Shown here in pieces: positions 36,158-45,353 of a DNA stretch of 64,000 bases. A program made the position numbers and the translations under genes. The notes beneath the pieces are model-generated. The model was given only the letters and a program-made list of their open reading frames with translations, was not told the DNA's origin and made no database searches. How positions within the stretch are numbered: position 1 is the stretch's first letter; each line of letters starts with the position of its first letter. This DNA comes from Neisseria sp. (GTDB taxonomy: Bacteria > Pseudomonadota > Gammaproteobacteria > Burkholderiales > Neisseriaceae). The stretch covers positions 1 to 64,000 of the forward strand of contig JAUMYW010000008.1 in assembly GCA_030528455.1 (NCBI GenBank), written 5' to 3'.

Positions 36158-37246
36158 ATGAATATCTCAACCATTCCTGAGATTTTGGCCGACATCAAGG
36201 CCGGAAAAATGGTCATCATTACCGATGCGGAAGACCGCGAAAACGAAGGCGATTTGGTGATGGCGGCGCAGTTTGTTACGCCCGAAGCGGTTAATTTTAT
36301 GATTAAACACGCACGCGGACTGGTCTGCCTGCCCATGAACGATCAAATGGTCGACCGTTTGAACCTGCCGCAGATGACGCAGAAAAACGGCGCGCAATAC
36401 GGCACCAATTTCACCGTTTCCATCGAGGCGGCCGAAGGTATTTCCACAGGCATTTCCGCCGCCGATCGCGCTTTGACGATTCAGACAGCCGTTTCGCCGG
36501 CGGTCAGACCCGAAGACATTGTGCAACCCGGCCATATTTTTCCGCTGCGTGCGCAGAAAGGCGGCGTGCTGGTGCGTGCAGGACACACCGAAGCGGCGGT
36601 AGACTTGGCGCAGATGGCGGGTTTGACGCCTGCCGGCGTGATTTGCGAAATTCTGAACGACGACGGCACGATGGCGCGTATGCCCGAATTGATGAAGTTT
36701 GCCGAAGAACACGGCCTGAAAATCGGCACGATTGCCGACATGATCGAATACCGCAGCCGTACCGAAAGCCTGTTGGAAGAAATGGGCGACACGGCAATCG
36801 ATACGCCTTGGGGCGCGTTCCGCCAGCATGTTTATGTGGACAAACTGTCGGGCGAAACGCATCTGGCTTTGGTGAAAGGCGAAATTTCGCCCGATGCGGA
36901 AACGCTGGTGCGCGTACACGAACCGTTTTCGGTGATGGACTTCCTGCAACCCGATCCCTATCATTCCTGGCCGCTGCCCAGAGCTCTGGCGCGTATCCAG
37001 GCTGCCGATGCGGGCGTGATTATCCTGCTGCACCGAACGGAAGACGGCGGCGCGCTGCTTGACCGGACGCTGCCGAAAAACACCTTCCAAGTGAAAAAAT
37101 GGGATAGAAAAACCTACGGCATCGGCGCGCAGATTTTGGCCGGACTGAATGTGAAAAAAATGCGCGTGATGGGCAAACCTTCTTCCATGAACGGTTTGAA
37201 CGGTTTCGGTTTGGAAGTGGCCGGTTTTGAAGAGGCAGCCTCTTAA
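36158..37246 (+). CDS. ribB: 3,4-dihydroxy-2-butanone-4-phosphate synthase with degenerate RibA-like domain
   Basis: Converts ribulose-5-phosphate to the four-carbon riboflavin precursor. 362 residues from ATG 36158 (MNISTIPEILADIK). Residues 1-200 are a complete RibB domain (DAEDRENEGDLVMAAQ, HARGLVCLP, GISAADRALTI, HIFPLRAQKGGVLVRAGHTEA). The C-terminal half has the GTP cyclohydrolase II fold outline (HLALVKGE, RVHEPFSVMDFL, KTYGIGAQILAGLNVKKMRVM) but lacks the zinc-binding CxxDxxxxxxCxC cysteines. RibA activity is therefore not expected. This matches the RibB-plus-inactive-domain type known in some proteobacteria. Confidence 0.93.
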   Translation: MNISTIPEILADIKAGKMVIITDAEDRENEGDLVMAAQFVTPEAVNFMIKHARGLVCLPMNDQMVDRLNLPQMTQKNGAQYGTNFTVSIEAAEGISTGISAADRALTIQTAVSPAVRPEDIVQPGHIFPLRAQKGGVLVRAGHTEAAVDLAQMAGLTPAGVICEILNDDGTMARMPELMKFAEEHGLKIGTIADMIEYRSRTESLLEEMGDTAIDTPWGAFRQHVYVDKLSGETHLALVKGEISPDAETLVRVHEPFSVMDFLQPDPYHSWPLPRALARIQAADAGVIILLHRTEDGGALLDRTLPKNTFQVKKWDRKTYGIGAQILAGLNVKKMRVMGKPSSMNGLNGFGLEVAGFEEAAS

Positions 37247-37277
37247 ACCGGATTTTTCAAGATTGAAAGATGCGGGC

Positions 37278-37307
37278 AGTTGCAGACGGCACAAGCCGTC
37301 TGCAGCT
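37278..37307 (+). terminator. DUS-pair terminator behind ribB
   Basis: TGCAGACGGC and GCCGTCTGCA with a 4-nt ACAA loop (37281-37304). Three further pairs extend the stem, and TTTT follows. Confidence 0.8.
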
Positions 37308-37327
37308 TTTATTTGACGGAGTGGAAA

Positions 37328-38209
37328 ATGCGGTTTGATGCGCAAAAACAAGCTGCACCGCTTTTGGTGGCGGGCTGCGTGCTGTTCGGCATGGGCAGCC
37401 TGATAGTCAAATTCCTGCCGCTGGGTTCATATGCGGTGGCGTTTTGGCGGCTGGCCGTTGCGGCGGTGATTTTTTGGTTTCTGTCGCGCTTTTTCGCCCA
37501 AAAACTGCCGAAAAGCCGAAAGGCTCTTTGGCTGGCATTGGCTTCGGGTGGTTTTCTCGGCCTGGATTTGGGCTTGTGGCACGAGAGCGTCCATGCAGTC
37601 GGGCCGGGGATTTCCACTCTGTTGAACAGTTTGCAGATTTTCTTTCTGACGGCCATCGGTTTTTTTCTGTTCGGCGAACGTTTGTCGCGTGTTCAGACGG
37701 CCGGACTTTTGGCGGCGGTGTCGGGCGTGGCGATGATTGCCAGCCCGGAATTCGGGCATAACGGCGATGCGGCCTGGGGATTTGCCAGCGGTATCGTGTC
37801 CGGAGCGATGCTGGCCTGTTCGATGGTGTTGGTACGCGAAACGCATAAAGTCGAGCGTGTGCCGCTGTTTCCGATGATGCTGTTGGTGAGTTTGGGCGGC
37901 ATGCTGTTTCTGCTGCTGCCGACTTTCTTGTTCGATTGGGGCAATATTCTGCCGCAGACGGCAGGGCAGTGGGGCATGCTGCTGGTGTACGGAGCGGTCA
38001 TGCAGTGTATGGCGTGGGGCATGATTGCCTATGCCGTGCCGCTGCTGTCGCTGTCGGTAACGGGACTGCTTCTTTTGAGCGAACCGGTAGCTGCTCTGCT
38101 GATTGACTATGTATTTTTGGACAAACCGATTGATGCGGTGCAGTGGACGGGAGTTGTGCTGACTCTGGCCGCCATTTATTTCGGCTCGCAGAAAAGCCGC
38201 ACGCATTAA
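37328..38209 (+). CDS. EamA/DMT family transporter
   Basis: 293 residues from ATG 37328 (MRFDAQKQAAPLLV). Ten predicted membrane helices in two EamA repeats, with GPGISTLLNSLQIFFLTAIGFFLFGERLS closing the first and LLLLSEPVAALLIDYVFLDKP closing the second. Drug/metabolite exporters of this type move amino acids or small metabolites; the substrate here is unknown. It sits between two riboflavin genes, but a terminator separates it from ribB, so a link to flavin transport is only a guess. A GGAG site precedes the ATG. Confidence 0.85.
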   Translation: MRFDAQKQAAPLLVAGCVLFGMGSLIVKFLPLGSYAVAFWRLAVAAVIFWFLSRFFAQKLPKSRKALWLALASGGFLGLDLGLWHESVHAVGPGISTLLNSLQIFFLTAIGFFLFGERLSRVQTAGLLAAVSGVAMIASPEFGHNGDAAWGFASGIVSGAMLACSMVLVRETHKVERVPLFPMMLLVSLGGMLFLLLPTFLFDWGNILPQTAGQWGMLLVYGAVMQCMAWGMIAYAVPLLSLSVTGLLLLSEPVAALLIDYVFLDKPIDAVQWTGVVLTLAAIYFGSQKSRTH

Positions 38210-38270
38210 CAGGCGCGGGGCAATCGTGTAAAATAAACGGTTTTTCCGATTTGCAAGGCCGTTTGAAAAT

Positions 38271-38588
38271 ATGAACAAATTTGCCCAAGCCTTATCCGCC
38301 GCGCTCGACCGCTGCATCGCCACCAAAGAAATCAGCGAACGCGGCAATGCGGTCGGCTTTATGTACCGCGAAGCACCCGTTTTCGAACACGACAGCGGCT
38401 GGCGTTTTTTCAGCGGCGAAGAGGGCGACGAATATACCGACAACCCCGATAATTTTACCGTTTCGGGTATAGCCGACATTCTTGATGCCAATCCCGAAAT
38501 CGCTCCTTTCCTGCAAGAAGCCGAGGGCGCGTGGGAGTGGACGGAAAACGGTTTCGAGCCGGTTGCAGACTGGCAGCCGCAGGACTGA
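38271..38588 (+). CDS. DUF2185 domain protein
   Basis: 105 residues dominated by DSGWRFFSGEEGDEYTDNPDNF followed by ADILDANPEIAPFL, the core of DUF2185 (immunity protein Imm33-like fold family). Acidic and soluble, with no signal. Members occur both as toxin-immunity proteins and as free-standing proteins. No toxin gene is next to it here, so an immunity role cannot be claimed. It starts 61 bp after the transporter gene and ends before a DUS hairpin. Confidence 0.75.
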   Translation: MNKFAQALSAALDRCIATKEISERGNAVGFMYREAPVFEHDSGWRFFSGEEGDEYTDNPDNFTVSGIADILDANPEIAPFLQEAEGAWEWTENGFEPVADWQPQD

Positions 38589-38594
38589 ATTTCT

Positions 38595-38616
38595 CAGACG
38601 GCCTTAATGCCGTCTG
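38595..38616 (+). terminator. Short DUS-pair hairpin behind the DUF2185 gene
   Basis: cagacggc (38595-38602) pairs with gccgtctg (38609-38616), 6-nt loop, followed by CATCTTTATT. Confidence 0.6.
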
Positions 38617-38646
38617 CATCTTTATTACGCTTAACAAGGATATCCT

Positions 38647-39114
38647 ATGAACATCATCGAACCGAATTTGGACGGCAGCCGTCTGCGTGTCGGCATCGTA
38701 CAAGCACGTTTTACCAACGAAGTCGGCTCGGAAATGCTGAAAATCGCCGAAGCCAAGCTCAAATCCCTGGGCGTTGCCGATGACAATATTACTGCCGTAA
38801 CCGTGCCGGGTGCGCTGGAAGTGCCTTTGGTACTGCAATCGATGGCCGGCACGCAGCAGTTTGACGCACTGATTGCATTGGGCTGCATTATTCGGGGTGA
38901 AACCTATCATTTCGAGCTGGTGGCCAACGAATCCGGTGCGGGCGTAAACCGTGTGGCTCTGGATTACAGCATTCCCGTTGCCAACGCCATTCTGACCACG
39001 GAAAACGACGAACAGGCGCATGCGCGTATCCGCGAAAAAGCCGAAGATGCCGCGATTGTCGCCGTAGAGTGCGGTAATTTGGTCAATATGCTGCTCGGCG
39101 AACAGGAGGATTGA
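38647..39114 (+). CDS. ribH: 6,7-dimethyl-8-ribityllumazine synthase
   Basis: Condenses the RibB product with the ribitylamino-pyrimidine to lumazine, the substrate of RibE, in icosahedral or pentameric assemblies. 155 residues. [47 protein letters not shown] (active-site His region) and [16 protein letters not shown]-like blocks are intact. An AAGGATATCCT site precedes the ATG. The stop is one base before the nusB start (TGAGATG), so the two are translated together, an arrangement common in proteobacteria. Confidence 0.96.
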   Translation: MNIIEPNLDGSRLRVGIVQARFTNEVGSEMLKIAEAKLKSLGVADDNITAVTVPGALEVPLVLQSMAGTQQFDALIALGCIIRGETYHFELVANESGAGVNRVALDYSIPVANAILTTENDEQAHARIREKAEDAAIVAVECGNLVNMLLGEQED

Positions 39115-39115
39115 G

Positions 39116-39550
39116 ATGATTGAAAAAATCAGTCCGCGCCGCCGTGCCCGCGAATGCACGGTGCAGGCTTTGTACCAAGCAGCATTGAATCAGACGGCGG
39201 CACCGGAAGTAGCCAAAAATATCCGCGAAGAACAGGATTTCGAATATGCCGACCGCGAATTGTTCGATGCCTTGTTTTTCGGCGCGCATAGTCAGAGTCG
39301 CGAATATATGCAGATTATCCGGCCGCTGCTCGATCGGGACGAAAAAGACATCAATCCGGTGGAACGTGCCGTTTTGCTGATGGCCTGCCACGAACTGACA
39401 GCCATGCCGGAAACGCCGTATCCAGTCATCATCAATGAAGCCATCGAAGTAACCAAAACCTTCGGCGGCACCGACAGCCATAAATTCATCAACGGCATTT
39501 TGGACAAACTGGCCGCCCAACTGCGTCCGAACGAACCCAGACGCAGCTGA
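39116..39550 (+). CDS. nusB: Transcription antitermination factor NusB
   Basis: Binds boxA RNA with NusE (S10) in rRNA antitermination. 144 residues: SPRRRARECTVQALYQAALNQ at the N-terminus, then NPVERAVLLMACHEL and VIINEAIEVTKTFGGTDSHKFINGILDKLA at the C-terminus, all diagnostic. Coupled to ribH and followed by a strong terminator. Confidence 0.96.
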   Translation: MIEKISPRRRARECTVQALYQAALNQTAAPEVAKNIREEQDFEYADRELFDALFFGAHSQSREYMQIIRPLLDRDEKDINPVERAVLLMACHELTAMPETPYPVIINEAIEVTKTFGGTDSHKFINGILDKLAAQLRPNEPRRS

Positions 39551-39613
39551 AATATGTTTCAGTTGAAAACGGCAGAGATCGGACAACAGCCGGACAGCAT
39601 CAAAAAACATTAA

Positions 39614-39649
39614 AAACGGACGGTTTCCTGTTTGCGAAACCGTCCGTTT
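39614..39649 (+). terminator. Intrinsic terminator of ribH-nusB
   Basis: 14-bp stem aaacggacggtttc / gaaaccgtccgttt with an 8-nt loop. It can act on both strands. Confidence 0.75.
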
Positions 39650-39668
39650 CCGATTGTCGGCGTGCCTG

Positions 39669-39702
39669 ATGCCGTCTGCAGCCTGTTTGACTTGCAGACG
39701 GC
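39669..39702 (-). terminator. DUS-pair hairpin behind avtA
   Basis: GCCGTCTGCA (39671-39680) and TGCAGACGGC (39693-39702), 24 bp past the avtA stop on the minus strand. Confidence 0.65.
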
Positions 39703-39725
39703 TGCTGACGACTTTATCTGCCTGT

Positions 39726-41018
39726 TTAGGCAAACATTTCGCGTACCGTTTCGGCAATGCAGGCAATGCCTTGGCGCAGCGTGTCGTCGTCTTGGGCGAT
39801 GCTCATGCGGATGCACTCGTCAGCGTGCGGATAATCCGCCGTATCCAGGCCGACAAAAAACAGCCTGCTCGGGATAATCAGCGTGCCTTTGTTTTTCAGA
39901 CGGCGGTAGAGTTCGTCCGCACCGTGCGGCAGACCTTCAAACCACAGCCAGAGGAAAATCGCTCCTTCGGGTTGGTGGATACGCAGCGGCAGGCCGGTGC
40001 AGGCTTCTTGCAGCAAATCGACCGCCAAATCCGCCTGTTTGCGGTAAAACGGCTGAATGACCCGGTTGCTCAGGGTTTTCAGACGGCCGTCTTCCAACAG
40101 CGGTTTGGCAACGGCCGCGCCGAAGCGGGTTGGTGCAAGATTGACGACGGCATTCAGGCAGGACAGGGCTTCAATTACCTGCGGCGCGGCAATGACGATG
40201 CCTGTCCGCACACCGGGCAGACCGACTTTCGACAGACTGCAACAGAGAATGATGTTGTCGTGCCAAGTGAGCGTGGCGGGCGTGTGGATGATGTTGGGGA
40301 AGGGCATACCGTAGGCATTGTCGATAATCAGCGGCACGCCGTGCTGTTGCGCCAGGCAGTCGAGCCGCGCCATTTCTTCGTCGGTCAGCACATTGCCGGT
40401 CGGATTGGTCGGACGCGAACAGCAGACGGCTCCGATTTTGCCTGTTTTCCATTCTGGCAGGTTTTCCAGTGTGTCGAAATCGACGCGGTATTTGAAAAAA
40501 CCTTGTTTGCCGCGATAGCGGGTGTGTTCGATTTTCGGACGGACGGAAATAAAATGGCTGCCTTCCGTGTGTGCATCGGCATAGCCGATGTATTCCGGTG
40601 CCAGCGGCAGCAGGACGGATTTTTCAACGGTTTCGCCGTTTTCATGAAATTTTCCGCCGAACAGATTGAACAGATAGAAAAAAGCATTTTGCGAACCGTT
40701 GGTCAGCGCGATGTTTTCTTTGCCGACCGGCCAGCCGTATTCTTTGCGGAAAAATGCGGCCAGACTTTCCAGAAATTTACTGTCGCCCTGCGGATTGGAG
40801 TAGTTGCCGATATTTTCGATGCCCGCTTCGCAGCCGTTTTCGGTCAGTGTTTCCAATACTTCGGCAAACACGCGGTTCACTTCGGGAATGCGGGCGGGAT
40901 TGCCGCCGCCGAGCATATTGACGGGGCGGTCGCTGTTGAGCGCGTCGCCCAAGTCGTCCATCAGCTGCAAAATGCCGCTTTTGCGGGTGAATTTCTCGCC
41001 GAATGCCGAAAATTTCAT
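39726..41018 (-). CDS. avtA: Valine-pyruvate aminotransferase
   Basis: PLP class I aminotransferase linking valine/2-ketoisovalerate with alanine/pyruvate. ATG 41018 (MKFSAFGEKFTRKSGI) with an AGGAAC site gives 430 residues, AvtA length. MLGGGNPARIPEV, GNYSNPQGDSKFLESLA, ALTNGSQNAFFYLFNLF and the PLP-lysine block CSLSKVGLPGVRTG are AvtA-specific. The open frame runs on antisense through ppx, but that is a shadow. It complements ilvBHC elsewhere in the window. Confidence 0.95.
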   Translation of the reverse strand: MKFSAFGEKFTRKSGILQLMDDLGDALNSDRPVNMLGGGNPARIPEVNRVFAEVLETLTENGCEAGIENIGNYSNPQGDSKFLESLAAFFRKEYGWPVGKENIALTNGSQNAFFYLFNLFGGKFHENGETVEKSVLLPLAPEYIGYADAHTEGSHFISVRPKIEHTRYRGKQGFFKYRVDFDTLENLPEWKTGKIGAVCCSRPTNPTGNVLTDEEMARLDCLAQQHGVPLIIDNAYGMPFPNIIHTPATLTWHDNIILCCSLSKVGLPGVRTGIVIAAPQVIEALSCLNAVVNLAPTRFGAAVAKPLLEDGRLKTLSNRVIQPFYRKQADLAVDLLQEACTGLPLRIHQPEGAIFLWLWFEGLPHGADELYRRLKNKGTLIIPSRLFFVGLDTADYPHADECIRMSIAQDDDTLRQGIACIAETVREMFA

Positions 41019-41207
41019 GATTCTGTTCCTGTGTGAATGAAAGTTGCAGACGGCATATTGTACACCAAGCTTTTTGTCTGATGCCGTCTGAAAATGCCGG
41101 ACGGTTTGCGGCAGGGTAAAAAAGCCCTCCTCTCTGCGGCTGCGCCCTTGTGATGCGGCGGGCAAAACGTTAATATCGGTGTTTTCGTTTTGCGTATTGG
41201 GAATACC

Positions 41208-42710
41208 ATGAATGCTGCCGCTCCGATGCTGGCCTCGGTGGATTTGGGCTCGAACAGCTTCCGCCTGCAAATCTGCCAAAATCATAACGGGCAACTGCAA
41301 GTTGTCGATTCGATTAAGGAAATGGTGCGTTTTGCGGCAGGTTTGGACGCGCAGAAAAATCTTGATGTCGCTTCTCAGGAGCGTGCTTTGCGCTGTCTGT
41401 CGAAGTTTGGCGAGCGTCTTCGCGGTTTCGAGCCGCAGCAGGTGCGCGTGGTGGCAACCAATACCTTCCGTGTGGCGAAAAACATTCAGGAATTTATCCC
41501 CAAAGCGGAAGCGGCTTTGGGGTTTCCCGTGGAAGTGATTGCGGGGCGCGAAGAAGCGCGGCTGATTTATACCGGCGTGGTGCATACGCTGCCGCCTAAC
41601 GGCGACAAAATGCTGGTGGTCGATATCGGCGGCGGTTCGACCGAGTTCGTTATCGGCACGTCTGTCCAACCGGATATTACCGAAAGCCTGCCTTTGGGAT
41701 GCGTAACGTACAGTATCCGTTTTTTCCAAAACAAAATCAGCGGGAAGGATTTTCAGACGGCCGTTACCGCCGCGCGTGCCGAAATCCAGCGTATCAGCAA
41801 GGCTTTGAAAAAACACGGCTGGGATTTTGCGGTCGGCACGTCCGGTTCGGCGAAGGCGATACGCGATGTGTTGGCGGCGGAAACCGGCAATGCGGACGAG
41901 CGGATTACCTACGCAGGTATGAAAAAACTGGCGGCGCGTATTGCCGATGCGGGCAGCACCAAAAAAGCGCGTTTCGAGGGTTTGAAACCGGAGCGGGTGG
42001 AAGTGTTTGCCGGCGGTTTGGCGGTAATGATTGCGGTGTTTGAAGAATTGGGCGTTTCTTCGATGAGGATTACCGATGCCGCTTTGCGCGACGGTGTGTT
42101 TTACGATTTGATCGGCCGCAGCTTGAACGAAGATATGCGCGACCAGACGGTTGCCCGTTTCCAGCAGCGCTATCATGTTTCGCCTAAACAGGCGGAAAGG
42201 GTGAAACAGACCGCTCAATTTCTGCTGGGCAGCCTGATGCGCGGCGACAGTCCGCAGGAATTGGCTTATTGGCAGGACTATCTCGGCTGGGCAGCGGATC
42301 TGCACGAAATCGGTACCGATATTGCCTACACCGCCTATCACAAACATTCCGCCTACATTCTCAACCAAGCCGATATGCCGGGCTTTTCGCGGCAGGAGCA
42401 GCAGCTTTTGTCGCTGTTGTGTCTGGGACAGCGCGGCGATGTACGCAAACTGGTCGAGCAGGTCGGCGGCAACCGCAAACTCTGGTCGGCCTTGTTTGCC
42501 CTGCGTTTGGCAGTATTGTTCTGCCGCGCCCGCCTGCCTTTGTCTCTGCCGGAGGACATGGCTTTGCATTACGACGACAAACGCCATTTCTTTGTATTGG
42601 ACATCAGCGGAAGATGGTTGGAAGACAATCCTTTGACTGCGGGTGCGTTGGGCGACGAAATCAGCCAATGGTCGAAAATCAGTCCCTGTCTTCAAGTGAG
42701 GCCGGGCTGA
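41208..42710 (+). CDS. ppx: Exopolyphosphatase / guanosine pentaphosphate phosphohydrolase
   Basis: Degrades polyphosphate from its ends and may convert pppGpp to ppGpp. 500 residues from ATG 41208 (MNAAAPMLASVDLGSNSFRLQI). The ASKHA phosphate-1 motif DLGSNSFRL and phosphate-2 motif VVDIGGGSTEFV are intact. EEARLIYTGV and a C-terminal HD-like half (WAADLHEIGTDIAYTAYHKHSAYIL) follow. Several canonical-type DUS occur in and near it. Divergent from avtA over 189 bp. Confidence 0.93.
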   Translation: MNAAAPMLASVDLGSNSFRLQICQNHNGQLQVVDSIKEMVRFAAGLDAQKNLDVASQERALRCLSKFGERLRGFEPQQVRVVATNTFRVAKNIQEFIPKAEAALGFPVEVIAGREEARLIYTGVVHTLPPNGDKMLVVDIGGGSTEFVIGTSVQPDITESLPLGCVTYSIRFFQNKISGKDFQTAVTAARAEIQRISKALKKHGWDFAVGTSGSAKAIRDVLAAETGNADERITYAGMKKLAARIADAGSTKKARFEGLKPERVEVFAGGLAVMIAVFEELGVSSMRITDAALRDGVFYDLIGRSLNEDMRDQTVARFQQRYHVSPKQAERVKQTAQFLLGSLMRGDSPQELAYWQDYLGWAADLHEIGTDIAYTAYHKHSAYILNQADMPGFSRQEQQLLSLLCLGQRGDVRKLVEQVGGNRKLWSALFALRLAVLFCRARLPLSLPEDMALHYDDKRHFFVLDISGRWLEDNPLTAGALGDEISQWSKISPCLQVRPG

Positions 42711-42777
42711 GCGTCGGAATGTCCGTTCCAGCTCCTACTCTCGCCGGAGAATATCAGTTTGACAAGTTTGAAGCTAT

Positions 42778-42810
42778 GCCGTCTGCAGTTCGGTCTGCAG
42801 ACGGCTTTTT
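42778..42810 (+). terminator. DUS-pair terminator of ppx
   Basis: GCCGTCTGCA (42778-42787) and TGCAGACGGC (42796-42805), 8-nt loop, then five T. Confidence 0.85.
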
Positions 42811-42938
42811 TGTCTGCCGGCAATTTTTAAACAGTTTGGATGCGGGAAGAGAGGCGTGTTTTAAAGAGAGGCGGAATCGTCTTGTTTTCGGATGTCGGAC
42901 GGTGTGCATGGGTATTCAGGGGATGGTGTGCGTTAAAC

Positions 42939-44267
42939 GATTGCCATAAGGCGGCCAATAAATCCAAGGCGGCTTCTTTGCGTGATATTCCGCAATCGGT
43001 CAGTATTATTACGACACAGCAAATCAAAGATCGCAACGCGGATACGTTTGACCAGCTGGCGCGGAGGATTCCGGGTATGCGGGTCTTGTCCAACGATGAC
43101 GGCCGTTCGTCGGTTTATGCGCGCGGCTACGAATACAGCGAAGCCAATGTAGACGGTTTGTCTGCACCTATGGCCGGTATTTACGGATCTTTGCCCAATC
43201 TGTTTGCCTTTGACCGGGTGGAATTGATGAGAGGCCCCAGCGGCCTGTTTGACAGCAGCGGCGAGATGGGCGGGACTGTCAACTTGGTACGCAAACGCCC
43301 GACTGCGGATTTCCAAGGGCATTTTGCCGCCGCCGGCGGTACGCAGAAGCAGTAATAAGTTGGAAGGTGATATTTCGGGCCGTCTGGCTGCAGACGGCAG
43401 TGTGCGCGGTCGGATAATGGTTCAGACTTTCGGTGCTTCGTTCAAACCGACGGAACACAACAACCATCATGAAACGCTTTATGCGGCAGCGGATTGGGAT
43501 CCGGCACCGGGTACGGTATTGGGTTTGGGCTATCTTTACCGGCAGCGGTACATCAAACCCGATAACGGTTTGCCGGCTACTTGGGTACTGTCTGGAATGT
43601 TACGCCGGATAACAGCCTTTATGTCGGCTATTCGATGCTGTTCCGCCATCAGGACGAAGCAGCTGCAGACGGCAAGGCTTTGAAACCGCGCGAAGGCAAT
43701 CAGTTTGAAATCGGCTATAAAGGCAGTTATTTGGGCGATCGTCTGAATACCCGTATATCGTTTTACCGTCTGCGCGATAAAAATGCCGCCGCTTCCGCTC
43801 CCGGTCTGGTTTATTCCGTACCTTTGGCCAAACGGATGATGCAGGGCGCGGAAGCTGAAATCAGCGGCGCACTGACACCGAAATGGAATATCCAGGCCGG
43901 TTACAGCTATCTGCACAGCAAGATTAAAACACCGTCATATATTTCCAGTAACGGCGATTTGTTTTTCCTGTTTATGCCGAAACACACGGTCAATTTGTGG
44001 ACCAGCTATGCGCTGACACCTAAGCTGACCGTCGGCGGCGGGATCGATGCCATGAGCAGGTTCCAGTCCAACCAAGTCATCAAAACAGGCGGTTATGCGG
44101 TTTTCGATGTGATGGCGGCTTACCGGTTTGCTTCGAAACTGAAAGTGCAGCTGAATGCGGATAATGTGTTTAACCGGAAATATTACACCCGCGTCGGCAC
44201 GGTAGGAACATTCAATATTCCGGGTGCACAGCGCAGCGTAACGGTCGATTTACGTTACGATTTTTAA
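42939..44267 (+). pseudogene. TonB-dependent siderophore receptor, broken
   Basis: The plug domain is recognisable from about 42975 (IPQSVSIITTQQIKDRN, RRIPGMRV, FDRVELMRGPSGLFDSSGEMGGTVNLVRKRP). The frame then shifts near 43345 into the frame that carries DISGRLAADGSVRGRI and LGLGYLYRQRYIKPDNGLPA. Near 43580 the middle of the barrel is missing, and a third frame begins at GTVWNVTPDNSLYVGYS and runs to the intact receptor end (FNRKYYTRVG, SVTVDLRYDF). No signal peptide or TonB box is seen. About 430 codons remain of a usual 700 or more. Receptors of this type import ferric siderophores. Immediately downstream is a broken siderophore-esterase-like gene. Confidence 0.88.
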
Positions 44268-44384
44268 ACAGGAGAGGCTGTCTGCCGACAAAACAGACGG
44301 CCTCGAATTATTTTTGCCAGGCATAGTCATATAATTGATATTTATTGGATTTTTGTTTTTATTGTGTACGAACCGTTTGAAAAT

Positions 44385-45202
44385 ATGAGAGCTATTGCTT
44401 TATTTGCCGCCATGCTGTCTGCAAGCCGCCCAATGGCACGATGCAGTACTGCCGCAGGCACAGGAAACGTACATTGTCTCGACAAATACCGGCAGCGCAT
44501 ACCGTATTCAAATCGCGCGTTTCGGTATGCAGCCGCCCGAAGGCTATCCCGTGTTATATATTTTGGACGGCGATGCCTGTTTTCCGACTGCCATACTGAT
44601 GGCTCATCAGGCAATGAATCTGCCTGACGGCCAAAACCACACGCCTGTTTTACCGGTCGGTATCGGTTATCCTTCCGGAAAATTTTTCGACCTTCCCCGA
44701 CGCGCTGCCGATTATACGCCGCCTTTTGCTGCATCGGCGCAACAGCAGGTCGTTACCGGCGGAGCGGAGGCATTCGCCCGTTTTATCGACGAAGAGCTCA
44801 AACAGGTCGTCGGGCGCAGTGTGGCGGTCAATCCCGAACAGGAAGCCCTGTTCGGCCATTCTTTCGGCGGTTTGTTCGGCATATACAGCCTGCTGACCCG
44901 TCCGGAACGTTTCCGGCATTATTTTATTTCCAGCCCGTCGATTTGGTGGCAGAACCGCCGGGTGCTTGATTTTGCAGGTACTTTCCGTATGCCCGATCCT
45001 GTTCTGCATATCAGCTTGAGTGGAGCAGGGCGGTGCAGACCCGAAAATCCGGCAAAGGGCAATGGCGGACAACCTCGAACAATTTGCGGATTATGCGGAA
45101 ACGCGCCGGATTCCTGTTACGCTGAGCATTTATGAGGGCGAAAACCACGGCAGCAGTGCCTTACGTGCTTTGCAGGACAGTTTGCGCAAGCTGCGTCGGT
45201 AA
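44385..45202 (+). pseudogene. Siderophore-esterase-like alpha/beta hydrolase (Fes/IroE type), two frameshifts
   Basis: ATG 44385 begins a signal peptide (MRAIALFAAMLSA), but the mature part continues in another frame (QWHDAVLPQAQETYIVST onward), so a shift lies near 44420. The catalytic domain is clear: YPVLYILDGDACFPTA, the nucleophile elbow FGHSFGGLFG and FISSPSIWWQN. A second shift at about 45018-45021 moves the last part (VEQGGADPKIRQRAMADN, GENHGSSALRAL, with the likely catalytic His) out of frame; one extra base would explain it. Periplasmic esterases of this type open ferric catecholate siderophores. It follows the broken receptor by 117 bp. Confidence 0.8.
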
Positions 45203-45302
45203 TGGCAGAAATCGGTGGGGAAAAGGTAGGGGGAAGCCTGTTATTGATCGGATGCGGAAGTCCGGAGTCCTGTATTGTGTTACCGTTTGCGGCCGTTAAT
45301 GG

Positions 45303-45342
45303 AAAATGCCGTCTGCAGATTCAGCTGCAGACGGCATTTTTT
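45303..45342 (-). terminator. Bidirectional DUS-pair terminator
   Basis: aaaatgccgtctgcag and its complement (DUS at 45308-45317 and 45326-45335) with T-runs on both sides. It closes the RDD gene on the minus strand and could also stop read-through from the esterase remnant. Confidence 0.8.
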
Positions 45343-45353
45343 CTGTTGGGCGG

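Noticed and set aside
41019-42695. Extension of the avtA frame to a 989-residue protein
   Set aside because: The extra part is antisense to ppx and shows no similarity. A good ribosome site and a conserved N-terminus mark ATG 41018 as the avtA start.
44385-45202. Programmed frameshifting in the esterase
   Set aside because: There are two separate shifts, one just after the signal peptide, with no slippery heptamer seen, and the neighbouring receptor is also broken. Decay is simpler.
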